The position numbers were made by a program, and so were the translations under genes. From contig CAMNOV010000003.1 in assembly GCA_946547105.1 (NCBI GenBank), positions 1 to 61,656 of the forward strand: a DNA stretch of 61,656 bases. Direction: 5' to 3'. This stretch comes from an uncultured Clostridia bacterium. GTDB lineage: Bacteria > Bacillota > Clostridia > Oscillospirales > Oscillospiraceae. The notes under the pieces were generated by a model. That model was not told where the DNA came from, did no database searches, and saw only the letters and a program-made list of their open reading frames with translations. This document shows positions 17,685-24,984 of the stretch, piece by piece (positions within the stretch are counted from its first letter, which is position 1; every line of letters begins with the position of its first letter).

Positions 17685-18623
17685 ATGAAGAAAATCTGTG
17701 TCATCGGCGGCGGCCGCTGGGGCGAAAACCACATCCGCACCCTGCACGAGATGGGCAATCTCGGCGCGGTGGTGGATATGAACGCCGCGCGTCTGGCGGA
17801 GCTGCAGGAAAAATACGGCATGGAGACCTATACGGATCTCGACGAGGCCATCGCCCACGGCTATGACGGCTTTGTGGTCTCCACCTCGGCGGAAACGCAC
17901 TATGCCATCGGCAAGAAGCTGCTCGGTCTCGGCCTGCCGACCCTGATCGAAAAGCCCATGACCATGCACATCGAGGAGTCCGCAGAGCTGGTGGAGATCG
18001 CCGAGCGCACCGGCGCCAACTTCATGGTGGCGCACATCCTCCTGTTCCATCCCGCCATCAACAAGATCAAAGATCTGATCGACAGCGGCGCGATCGGAGA
18101 CCTGTACTACATGTACTCCACGCGCATCAAGTTCGGCGTCGTGCGCACGGAGGAAAACGTGTTCGAGTCCTTCGCCCCGCACGATCTGGCCACGCTCAAC
18201 TACTTCGCCGGAGTCCCGGCCGAGAGCATGACCCTGCACCGCGGCTACTTCCTGCAGAAGGACATCTGCGACTACGTGCTGGCCTATCTGGAGTACCCCA
18301 ACAACGTCAAGGCGCACATCCAGGTCTCGTGGCTGCATCCCTTCAAGGAGCAGCGCGTGGTCGTAGTCGGCAGTAAGGGCATGATCTGGTTCGACGACGC
18401 GGGCGACAAGCAGGTGCGTCTGTGCAACAAGCACATCGAGTGGATCGACGGCGTGCCCACCTGCCAGGAGACGGAGTCCGACGTGGTCCCCGTGGACTAC
18501 AGCCAGATGCCGCTTGAGCGCGAGCTGCGCTACTTCGTCGCCCACACCGACAAAAAGCCGGAGTATTCCACCGGCGCGGACGGCTATGCGCTCGTCAGGG
18601 CACTGGCCGAATCGAGAAAATAA
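17685..18623 (+). CDS. Gfo/Idh/MocA family oxidoreductase
   Basis: NAD(P)-dependent oxidoreductase, 312 residues. The N-terminal Rossmann motif is CVIGGGRWGENH and the family hallmark is LIEKPMT at about 88-94. The C-terminal alpha/beta domain includes SFAPHDLATLNYF (the HD pair near the active site). In WbpB/WlbA systems such an enzyme oxidises C3 of a UDP-GlcNAc uronate before amination by WbpE. The adjacent WbpE-like aminotransferase and nucleotide-sugar dehydrogenase support that reading, which remains inference. RBS GGGAGA lies 8 bp upstream. Confidence 0.9.
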   Translation: MKKICVIGGGRWGENHIRTLHEMGNLGAVVDMNAARLAELQEKYGMETYTDLDEAIAHGYDGFVVSTSAETHYAIGKKLLGLGLPTLIEKPMTMHIEESAELVEIAERTGANFMVAHILLFHPAINKIKDLIDSGAIGDLYYMYSTRIKFGVVRTEENVFESFAPHDLATLNYFAGVPAESMTLHRGYFLQKDICDYVLAYLEYPNNVKAHIQVSWLHPFKEQRVVVVGSKGMIWFDDAGDKQVRLCNKHIEWIDGVPTCQETESDVVPVDYSQMPLERELRYFVAHTDKKPEYSTGADGYALVRALAESRK

Positions 18624-18645
18624 GCCCCCAAGAAGGAGAACTCCT

Positions 18646-19533
18646 ATGAAAATCGACGCGCACAACCATCCCAACTGGTACGGCTACAGCTTTGACCGCT
18701 TCCTTCAGAACATGGATGAAAACGGCATCGACAAGACCTGTATCATCTCCTGGGAAACGCCGATGAGCGAGCATATCATCGGCCAGACCTGGATCGTCAG
18801 CGATTATCTGACGCCGGGCGCCAACCCGGTCCCCGCCCCCTTCTCGCAGTGCATCGACTTCAAGATGCGCGCGCCCGAGCGCTTCATCCTCGGCTACGGC
18901 CCCGATCCGCGCGATCCGCGCGCCATCGACCAGCTGCACAGCGCGATTTTGAACTTTGACACCAAAATCTGCGGCGAGATCAAGTACCGCATGATGTACG
19001 ACAATCCCGACGCGATCGACCTGTTCCGCTATGCCGGCGAGCAGGGTCTGCCGGTCATCCTGCACTTCGACTATCCCGAAGCGACCCGGCAGAAATACAT
19101 CTACCCCCGCCGCAACTGGTGGTACGGCGGCGACATCGACACGCTCGAGCGCGTGCTCAAGCTCTGCCCCGACACCAATTTCCTCGGCCACGCGCCCGGT
19201 TTCTGGTGCCACATCTCCAACGACGACGAGGGCCGCACCGTCTCCAAGCCGAAGGGCCCGGTCATCCGCGGCGGCAAGATCGAGCAGTTCCTGGACAAGT
19301 ACCCCAACCTCTACTGCGACTGCTCGGCCAAATCCGCGGTCAACGCTCTGTCCCGCGACACGGAGTATTCCAAAGAGCTGATGCTCGCCCACCCCGACCG
19401 CTTCGTCTTCGCGCGCGACAACTTTGAAAGCGAACTCATCACCCTGGTCGACGGCTTCGGCCTGCCCGAGGACGTCCGGGAGATGTTCTACAGCAAAAAC
19501 CTGCTGAGACTGATTCATGAGGAAGAAGGTTAA
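18646..19533 (+). CDS. Amidohydrolase family (TIM-barrel metal-dependent hydrolase)
   Basis: 295 residues. Metal-binding features of the amidohydrolase_2 family are visible: MKIDAHNH (HxH at residues 6 and 8), a barrel strand VILHFDYPE, FLGHAPGFW with a further His, and a late RFVFARDNFES Asp. The ATG at 18646 has a clear RBS (AAGGAGAA). It lies 22 bp after the oxidoreductase and 3 bp before the aminotransferase, so it is embedded in the sugar-modification block. Family members perform decarboxylation or hydrolysis. What this one does to a sugar nucleotide or lactone is unknown. Confidence 0.87.
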   Translation: MKIDAHNHPNWYGYSFDRFLQNMDENGIDKTCIISWETPMSEHIIGQTWIVSDYLTPGANPVPAPFSQCIDFKMRAPERFILGYGPDPRDPRAIDQLHSAILNFDTKICGEIKYRMMYDNPDAIDLFRYAGEQGLPVILHFDYPEATRQKYIYPRRNWWYGGDIDTLERVLKLCPDTNFLGHAPGFWCHISNDDEGRTVSKPKGPVIRGGKIEQFLDKYPNLYCDCSAKSAVNALSRDTEYSKELMLAHPDRFVFARDNFESELITLVDGFGLPEDVREMFYSKNLLRLIHEEEG

Positions 19534-19536
19534 TCC

Positions 19537-20664
19537 ATGGAATTTCGTGATCTGAAAAAACAGTACCAGGTCCTCAAGGCGGAGATCGATGAGGGCGTGC
19601 TGGCCGCGATGGCCTCCGGCGCCTACATCCTCGGCAAGCCCGTGCAGGAGCTGGAGGAAAAGCTGGCCGCCTACGCTGGCCGTAAACACTGTGTCGCCGT
19701 CGCCAACGGCACCGACGCCCTGCAGCTGTCGCTGATGGCCTACGACGTCGGCCCGGGTGACGCGGTGTTCACCTCCGATTTTACATATTTCGCCTCGGCC
19801 GGCAGCGCCTCCATCATCGGCGCCACGCCCGTGCTGGTGGATATCGACCCGGCCACCTTCAATATCTCCCCCGAGGATCTGGAGAAGAAGATCCAGGCCG
19901 TGCTGGCCGAGGGCAAGCTCACCCCGAAGTTCATCGTCCCGGTCGACCTCTTCGGTCTGCCCGCCGACTTTACGAGGATCCTGCCCATCGCCGCAAAATA
20001 CGGCCTCAAGGTGCTGGAGGACGGCGCCCAGGGCTTCGGCGGCGCGATCAACGGCAAGCGCGCCTGCTCCTTCGGCGATATCTCCACGACCTCCTTCTTC
20101 CCGGCCAAGCCCCTCGGCTGCTACGGCGACGGCGGCGCGATCTTCACCGACGACGATGAGATCGACGCCCGGCTCCGTTCGCTGCGCGCCCAGGGCAAGA
20201 GCCCCGCGGACAAGTACGACAACCGCGAGATCGGCATGAACAGCCGCCTGGACACCCTGCAGGCCGCCGTGCTGCTGCCCAAGCTCAGGGCCTTCGAGGC
20301 CTATGAGGTAGAGGCCGTCAATAAGGTCGCCGATACCTACACCGCCGCGCTCAAGGACAAGGTCGTCACCCCGACGATCCCGGAGGGCTTCTATTCCAGC
20401 TGGGCGCAGTACACGCTGATGCTCGACAGCAAGGAGACGCGCGATCGCGTGCAGAAGGCGCTGAAGGCAAAGGGCATCCCCACGATGGTCTACTATCCCC
20501 GCGGCCTGCACCAGCAGGCGGCCTACGCCTGGATGAATCTGTCCGACGAGGCCTTCCCGCACACGACGAAGGCCACGCAGTGCGTCCTGAGCCTGCCGAT
20601 GCACCCCTACATGGAGCCCGACGAGCAGAAATATATCATAGACAGTTTGCTGGAGGTACTTTGA
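19537..20664 (+). CDS. DegT/DnrJ/EryC1/StrS aminotransferase, WbpE/WlbC-like
   Basis: 375-residue PLP enzyme. It follows the WbpE-like pattern closely: EFRDLKKQYQVLKAEI start, GAYILGKPVQELEEKLA, ANGTDALQLSLMA, and TSFFPAKPLGCYGDGGA containing the PLP lysine K191. It ends with MNSRLDTLQAA and LSLPMHPYM. WbpE aminates the 3-keto group of a UDP-GlcNAc uronate using glutamate. Together with the oxidoreductase (17685), dehydrogenase (20666) and epimerase (12866) it outlines a 2,3-diamino-2,3-dideoxy-uronate route. No WbpD-type acetyltransferase is present in the window. Confidence 0.93.
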   Translation: MEFRDLKKQYQVLKAEIDEGVLAAMASGAYILGKPVQELEEKLAAYAGRKHCVAVANGTDALQLSLMAYDVGPGDAVFTSDFTYFASAGSASIIGATPVLVDIDPATFNISPEDLEKKIQAVLAEGKLTPKFIVPVDLFGLPADFTRILPIAAKYGLKVLEDGAQGFGGAINGKRACSFGDISTTSFFPAKPLGCYGDGGAIFTDDDEIDARLRSLRAQGKSPADKYDNREIGMNSRLDTLQAAVLLPKLRAFEAYEVEAVNKVADTYTAALKDKVVTPTIPEGFYSSWAQYTLMLDSKETRDRVQKALKAKGIPTMVYYPRGLHQQAAYAWMNLSDEAFPHTTKATQCVLSLPMHPYMEPDEQKYIIDSLLEVL

Positions 20665-20665
20665 G

Positions 20666-22003
20666 ATGAGCGAAATCAGATTCAACGATCTTTATGAACG
20701 CCTGATCCACGGCGAGGAAAAGCTCGCGCTGGTCGGCCTCGGTTACGTCGGCATGCCGATCGCGGTCGAGTTTGCCAAGCACGTCAAGGTCATCGGCTTC
20801 AACCACAACGAGCGCCGCATTCTGCAGTACAAGAGCGGCATCGACCCGACCAATGAGGTCGGCAACGAGGTCATCAGCAAGACGACCGTCGACTTTACCA
20901 GCGACGAGACCCGTCTGAGCGAGGCCAAGTTCATCGTCGTGGCCGTGCCGACGCCCGTCAAGGACGACAACAACCCCGACCTCGAGCCCGTGGAGAACGC
21001 CTCCCGCATCGTCGGCCGCAACATGGTCCCCGGCACGATCGTCGTCTATGAGTCCACCGTGTACCCCGGCGTGACCGAGGATATCTGCATCCCCATCCTG
21101 GAGAAGGAATCCGGCCTCAAGTGCGGCGTGGACTTCAAGATTGGCTACTCCCCCGAGCGCATCAACCCGGGCGACCGCGTCCACACGCTCACCAACATCC
21201 GCAAGATCGTCTCCGGCATGGATGCCGAATCCGCCGCCGTCATCAAGAAGATCTACGACATCATCATCAAGGCCGGCACCTTCCCCGTCTCCAACATCAA
21301 GACCGCCGAGGCCGTCAAGGTCGTCGAGAACAGCCAGCGCGACATCAACATCGCCTTCATGAACGAGATCGCCATGATCTGCGACCGTCTGGGCATCGAC
21401 ACCGACGAGGTCCTCGCCGGCATGAACACCAAGTGGAACGCGCTGGGCTTCAAGCCCGGCCTGGTCGGCGGCCACTGCATCGGCGTCGACCCCTACTACC
21501 TGACCAACGTGGCCGAGAAGCTCGGCTATCACAGCCAGATCATCCTCAACGGCCGCAAGGTCAACGACAGCATGGGCGCTTTCGTCGCCGATGCCGCCAT
21601 CAAGCAGATGATCGAGGCCGGCAAGGCGCCGAAGACCGCCAAGATCTACATCTTCGGCATCACCTTCAAGGAAAACTGCCCCGACACCCGCAACAGCAAG
21701 GTCTACGACATCATCAAGCGCCTCAAGGAGTATGAGATCGTCCCGCAGGTCACCGACCCCTGGGCCGATCCCGAGATCGCCAAGCGCGAATACGGCGTGG
21801 ATCTGATCCCCTTCGAGGACGTCAAGGACGCGGACTGCATCATCGTGGCCGTCGGTCACAAGGAGTTCCGCAACCTGCCGATCTACGAGGTCAAGAAGAT
21901 GTTCAAGGACATGCCCGACGACGAGAAGGTCTTCCTCGACGTCAAGAGCCTCTATCGCATGGACGAGCTGGTCGCCTCCGGCATGCGCTTCTGGAGACTG
22001 TGA
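20666..22003 (+). CDS. Nucleotide sugar dehydrogenase (UDP-HexNAc 6-dehydrogenase, WbpA/TviB/WecC type)
   Basis: 445 residues. It oxidises C6 of a UDP-N-acetylhexosamine to the uronic acid with two NAD+. The N-terminal Rossmann part reads LALVGLGYVGMPIAVEFAKH. The central domain has FKIGYSPERINPGD. The catalytic cysteine is C271 in GGHCIGVDPYYL, and the C-terminal UDP-binding domain has GITFKENCPDTRNSKV. The SPERINPGD and long N-terminal helix point to the UDP-GlcNAc/GalNAc class rather than UDP-glucose dehydrogenase. It starts 1 bp after the previous stop and is the last gene of the operon. Confidence 0.94.
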   Translation: MSEIRFNDLYERLIHGEEKLALVGLGYVGMPIAVEFAKHVKVIGFNHNERRILQYKSGIDPTNEVGNEVISKTTVDFTSDETRLSEAKFIVVAVPTPVKDDNNPDLEPVENASRIVGRNMVPGTIVVYESTVYPGVTEDICIPILEKESGLKCGVDFKIGYSPERINPGDRVHTLTNIRKIVSGMDAESAAVIKKIYDIIIKAGTFPVSNIKTAEAVKVVENSQRDINIAFMNEIAMICDRLGIDTDEVLAGMNTKWNALGFKPGLVGGHCIGVDPYYLTNVAEKLGYHSQIILNGRKVNDSMGAFVADAAIKQMIEAGKAPKTAKIYIFGITFKENCPDTRNSKVYDIIKRLKEYEIVPQVTDPWADPEIAKREYGVDLIPFEDVKDADCIIVAVGHKEFRNLPIYEVKKMFKDMPDDEKVFLDVKSLYRMDELVASGMRFWRL

Positions 22004-22020
22004 TCCCTACATAAAACCCA

Positions 22021-22053
22021 AGCGGCGGGACGAAACGTCCCGCCGCTTTGTTT
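22021..22053 (+). terminator. Rho-independent terminator of the polysaccharide operon
   Basis: A perfect 12-bp stem (22021-22032 with 22036-22047) with an AAA loop and TTGTTT tail, 17 bp after the dehydrogenase stop. Confidence 0.92.
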
Positions 22054-22067
22054 CTGCCGAAAAACTG

Positions 22068-22096
22068 TTGGCATTTGGATCATTATCCAGTATAAT
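22068..22096 (+). promoter_or_regulatory. Strong sigma-A promoter
   Basis: TTGGCA (22068-22073), exactly 17 bp, TATAAT (22091-22096), directly after the operon terminator. It drives the small membrane protein and the spermidine-synthase-like gene. An apparent start codon at 22095 lies inside the -10 box, which argues for the ATG at 22131. Confidence 0.8.
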
Positions 22097-22130
22097 GATT
22101 GACATCAACCGATTGAAATGGGGCATCGAC

Positions 22131-22409
22131 ATGAGTATTGCGCTTGCCGTTCTGGCCGGACTTGTCTGGGGCGCGCTGGCCGCGCTGCTGGGCGGCGTCA
22201 TCACGCGGCGCTCGCTGGCCAAAAACAGCACCTCCGCCGTGATGGCCGGCAATCTCCTGCGCACCGTGACGGATCTCGCGGCGCTGGGCGTCGTCTTCCT
22301 GCTGCGGAAGCTCCTGCCTTTTGACTATACCTGGATGCTGATCGCCACGGCCGTGGCGCTGTCCATCGGCACCATCGTCATCAGCTACCGCATCGCAGGC
22401 AAAAAGTGA
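22131..22409 (+). CDS. Small hydrophobic membrane protein (possibly ATP synthase I-like)
   Basis: 92 residues with three hydrophobic segments: IALAVLAGLVWGALAALLGGVI, DLAALGVVFLLRKLL, and TWMLIATAVALSIGTIVIS. A basic loop ITRRSLAKNSTS lies after TM1. General layout resembles AtpI-like small membrane proteins, but no ATP synthase genes are nearby, so I leave the function open. It is 10 bp upstream of the spermidine-synthase-like gene and shares its promoter. The start was chosen downstream of the promoter; GTG/ATG alternatives upstream overlap the -10 element. Confidence 0.68.
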   Translation: MSIALAVLAGLVWGALAALLGGVITRRSLAKNSTSAVMAGNLLRTVTDLAALGVVFLLRKLLPFDYTWMLIATAVALSIGTIVISYRIAGKK

Positions 22410-22419
22410 GGCTTTTCCC

Positions 22420-24015
22420 ATGGGTGAACACAAAATCCTAAAAAACAAGTGGTTTCTGTATCTGACGGAGTTTTTCGCCGGCGTGTCCGTCATGGCGGTC
22501 GAGCTCGGCGCCAGCCGCCTGCTTGCGCCCTATTTCAGCTCCTCCCAGATCGTCTGGACCATCATCATCGGCACCATCATGATCGCCATGGCGCTCGGCA
22601 ACCTCTACGGCGGCCGCGCCGCGGACAAGAACCCCGATCCGGCGCGGCTCTACCGCCGCATTCTGATCGCCGCGGTCTGGATCGCCGCGATCCCGGTGCT
22701 GGGCAAGTATCTGATCATGGGCATCACGGGCCTGCTGATCGTGACGATCAGCACCAACTTCCTCGTGATCGCGGCCTTCGTGTCCTGCATGCTGATCTTT
22801 GTCTTCCCGCTGTTTCTGCTGGGCACCGTCACGCCCTCGCTGGTGAAGGTCACGGTGGACAGCCTGGACGACAGCGGCCGCACCGTCGGCCGGCTCGGCG
22901 CCTGCAACACGATCGGCAGCATTCTCGGCACCTTCCTGCCCACCTTCGTCACGATCCCCGCCGTCGGCACCGCCGTCACCTTTCTGATCTTCTCCGGCGT
23001 GCTGCTGGTGATCGCGCTGATCTATTTCCTCAGCGAAAAAACGAAGCTGCGCGCCGTCATCATCGCCGTCATTCTCTTTGTCCTCTGCCTGCTCTTCGGG
23101 CGCAGCACGGCCTTCGCCTTCTGGGAGGACGACCTGAGCTACGAGGGCGAATCGGTCTACAACTATCTGCAGGTCAAGGAGGACGACCGGCAGGTCGTCC
23201 TGTCCACCAACGTCCTCTTCGGCGTGCAGAGCGTGCGGATGAAGGAGGGCGGCCTGACCGGCATGTACTACGACTACGCGCTGGCAGGGCCGGTCATGGC
23301 TGGGAAGGACGCGCCGAAGGTCCTCGTGCTCGGCAACGGCAGCGGCACCTTCGCCAGCCAGTGCCTGCAGTATTTCCCCGGCTGCACGGCCGAGGGCGTG
23401 GAGATCGACGGCAAGATCACACAGCTTGCCTGGGATTACTTCGCCATGCCCGAGGCGGTTCAGGTGACGGAATACGACGGCCGCGCCTATCTGCAGGCCA
23501 TCGACGGACAGTACGACGTGATCCTCGTCGACGCCTATCAGGACATCACGATCCCCTTCCAGATGTCCTCGGTGGAGTTTTTCCGCCTGGTGCGCGAGCA
23601 CCTGGCCGAGGGCGGCGTGATGGTCGTCAACATCAACATGCGCTCGGACGGCGAGGGCAGCATCAACCAGTACCTCTGCGACACGATCGCCTCGGTCTTT
23701 GACAAGGTCGCCACCGTGGACGTGCCCTATACCACCAACCGCGAGCTCTTCGCCTGCGTGGGAGAAACGCCCGCCGAACGCCTCGCCGCCGGCACGGAGC
23801 GCGTCGCCGATCCCGCGCTGCGCAGCCTCATGGCGCGCGTCTCCGCCAATCTCGTCCCCTATGAGGGCGGCGAGCTGATCTTCACCGACGATCAGGCGCC
23901 GGTGGAGCTGCTGGGCATGCGGGTGATCGACGGCATCATCGAGCAGGAGCTGAGCTATTACAAGGAAATCTATGAGCGCGACGGCCTCCAGGGCATCCTC
24001 GACGACTTCCGCTGA
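22420..24015 (+). CDS. Membrane-fused spermidine synthase-like protein
   Basis: 531 residues. The first ~215 residues contain about seven hydrophobic segments (WTIIIGTIMIAMALGNLYGG, VTPSLVKVTVD). The cytoplasmic C-terminal domain has the Rossmann-type aminopropyl/methyltransferase fold: VLVLGNGSGTFAS, AEGVEIDGKI, VILVDAYQD. This matches the fused MFS/spermidine-synthase family, whose biochemical role is poorly known. Acidic residues at the decarboxy-SAM position are plausible in the VEIDGK strand. The gene follows a shared promoter at 22068 and has no polyamine genes beside it; potABCD is 23 kb away. Confidence 0.88.
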   Translation: MGEHKILKNKWFLYLTEFFAGVSVMAVELGASRLLAPYFSSSQIVWTIIIGTIMIAMALGNLYGGRAADKNPDPARLYRRILIAAVWIAAIPVLGKYLIMGITGLLIVTISTNFLVIAAFVSCMLIFVFPLFLLGTVTPSLVKVTVDSLDDSGRTVGRLGACNTIGSILGTFLPTFVTIPAVGTAVTFLIFSGVLLVIALIYFLSEKTKLRAVIIAVILFVLCLLFGRSTAFAFWEDDLSYEGESVYNYLQVKEDDRQVVLSTNVLFGVQSVRMKEGGLTGMYYDYALAGPVMAGKDAPKVLVLGNGSGTFASQCLQYFPGCTAEGVEIDGKITQLAWDYFAMPEAVQVTEYDGRAYLQAIDGQYDVILVDAYQDITIPFQMSSVEFFRLVREHLAEGGVMVVNINMRSDGEGSINQYLCDTIASVFDKVATVDVPYTTNRELFACVGETPAERLAAGTERVADPALRSLMARVSANLVPYEGGELIFTDDQAPVELLGMRVIDGIIEQELSYYKEIYERDGLQGILDDFR

Positions 24016-24073
24016 AAGAAAGATAAAACAGCAAAGCACAGGGCGCTTCCTGCAAGAAAAAGGTGGTCGTGAT

Positions 24074-24565
24074 ATGGGCCTGCCGAAGCGAAAAACAATT
24101 CGTTTGCCAAACTACGATTACTCCTCTCCGGGCGCGTACTTTGTTACCGTCTGCACGAAGGACAGGCGCCGCCTGTTGTCGGAGATCGCCGTAGGGGCCG
24201 ACGCCCTCGGCGGCCCGCGTCTGAGCCTTACGGCGACCGGTAAAATCGTAGAAAAATATATCCTGTCAACGGATCGTCTCTCCGGCGTGTCGATTGACAA
24301 GTACGTCATCATGCCGAACCATATCCATCTGATCCTTCGTATCGGCGCAGAGCCGCAGAGCGGGCCGCCGGGGGCGTCGGCCCCTACGGTTTCTGATGCG
24401 GTCGGCGCGATGAAACGGCTCGTCAGCAAAGAAGTCGGAGCAAATATCTGGCAGCGGTCGTTCCACGAACACGTGATCCGCGGTGCGGAGGATTATGCCA
24501 TGATCTGGGACTACATAGAACAGAACCCGGCAAAATGGGCCGAGGACCGATACTATTCAGAATAA
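24074..24565 (+). CDS. REP-associated tyrosine transposase (RAYT, Y1_Tnp/IS200-like)
   Basis: 163-residue single-strand DNA nuclease of the HUH superfamily. The HUH-type motif is MPNHIHLIL (H83, H85) and the likely nucleophile is Y147 in WDYIEQNP. The N terminus LPNYDYSSPGAYFVTVCT is typical of RAYTs. The ATG at 24074 follows a GG-rich RBS; an in-frame extension to 23972 overlaps the previous gene. Two inverted copies of a 27-bp palindromic repeat are built into the coding sequence, encoding residues 40-48 and about 97-106. The same repeat forms the array at 61414-61656. GC is lower than the neighbours outside these copies. No flanking inverted repeats or second transposase gene, so it is domesticated rather than an IS. 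Confidence 0.93.
   Translation: MGLPKRKTIRLPNYDYSSPGAYFVTVCTKDRRRLLSEIAVGADALGGPRLSLTATGKIVEKYILSTDRLSGVSIDKYVIMPNHIHLILRIGAEPQSGPPGASAPTVSDAVGAMKRLVSKEVGANIWQRSFHEHVIRGAEDYAMIWDYIEQNPAKWAEDRYYSE
24191..24217 (-). repeat. Palindromic repeat copy 1 inside RAYT coding sequence
   Basis: These 27 bp are the exact reverse complement of 61414-61440 in the right-end array. They fall precisely on codon boundaries and encode VGADALGGP. Confidence 0.9.
24361..24387 (+). repeat. Palindromic repeat copy 2 inside RAYT coding sequence
   Basis: Same orientation as 61414-61440 with one mismatch in 27 bp, inverted relative to the copy at 24191-24217. It is read in a different codon phase, giving the SGPPGASAPT region. 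Confidence 0.9.
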
Positions 24566-24567
24566 AC

Positions 24568-24599
24568 AAAGCACAGGGCTTCCGCCCTGTGCTTTTTTC
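24568..24599. terminator. Bidirectional terminator between RAYT and spoVAE
   Basis: A 12-bp stem (24568-24579 with 24584-24595), T-run on the plus strand and a TTTGTTTATT tract on the minus strand. It separates two convergent genes and is followed by short 7-bp repeats at 24599-24612. Confidence 0.85.
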
Positions 24600-24612
24600 T
24601 AAAAACTGAAAA

Positions 24613-24984
24613 CTATTGATTCTTGTCCCCCGGCTTGCAGACGAGGGCGACGAGGAAGCCGAAGAACATGGCCGCGCAGATGCCTCCCGAGGCGGCGGTA
24701 AAGCCGCCGGTGAAGGCGCCGAGCAGTCCCTTTTCCTCCACCGCCCGTTTGACGCCCTTCGCCAGCGCATTGCCGAAGCCGGTCAGCGGCACGGTCGCGC
24801 CCGCGCCCGCCCAGTCGGCCAGCGGCTGATAGACGCCCAGCGCCCCGAGCAGCACGCCCGCGACCACGAAGATCGTCAAAATCCGCGCGGGCGTCAGCTT
24901 CGTATAGTCGATCAGCAGCTGCCCGACGACGCACAGCAGCCCGCCCACGGCAAAGGCCTTTCCATATTCAATCAGCAGTTCCAT
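24613..24984 (-). CDS. spoVAE: Stage V sporulation protein AE (SpoVAE/SpoVAEb)
   Basis: 123-residue membrane protein with about four hydrophobic segments. Diagnostic pattern: YGKAFAVGGLLCVVGQLLID, LTPARILTIFVVAGVLLGALG, GFGNALAKGVKRAVEEKGLLG, then FTGGFTAASGGICAAMFFGF. It is part of the SpoVA channel that moves dipicolinic acid into the forespore and out on germination. It overlaps the end of spoVAD by 17 bp, so the two are translationally coupled. No spoVAC gene is present upstream, although the usual Clostridia order is spoVAC-spoVAD-spoVAE. Confidence 0.95.
   Translation of the reverse strand: MELLIEYGKAFAVGGLLCVVGQLLIDYTKLTPARILTIFVVAGVLLGALGVYQPLADWAGAGATVPLTGFGNALAKGVKRAVEEKGLLGAFTGGFTAASGGICAAMFFGFLVALVCKPGDKNQ

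Noticed and set aside
18514-18645. Upstream start for the amidohydrolase
   Set aside because: It overlaps the oxidoreductase gene. The ATG at 18646 has AAGGAGAA and the conserved MKIDAHNH start.
24074-24565. Active IS200/IS605 element
   Set aside because: No tnpB, and no left/right end hairpins bordering the gene. Domain features fit a domesticated RAYT.
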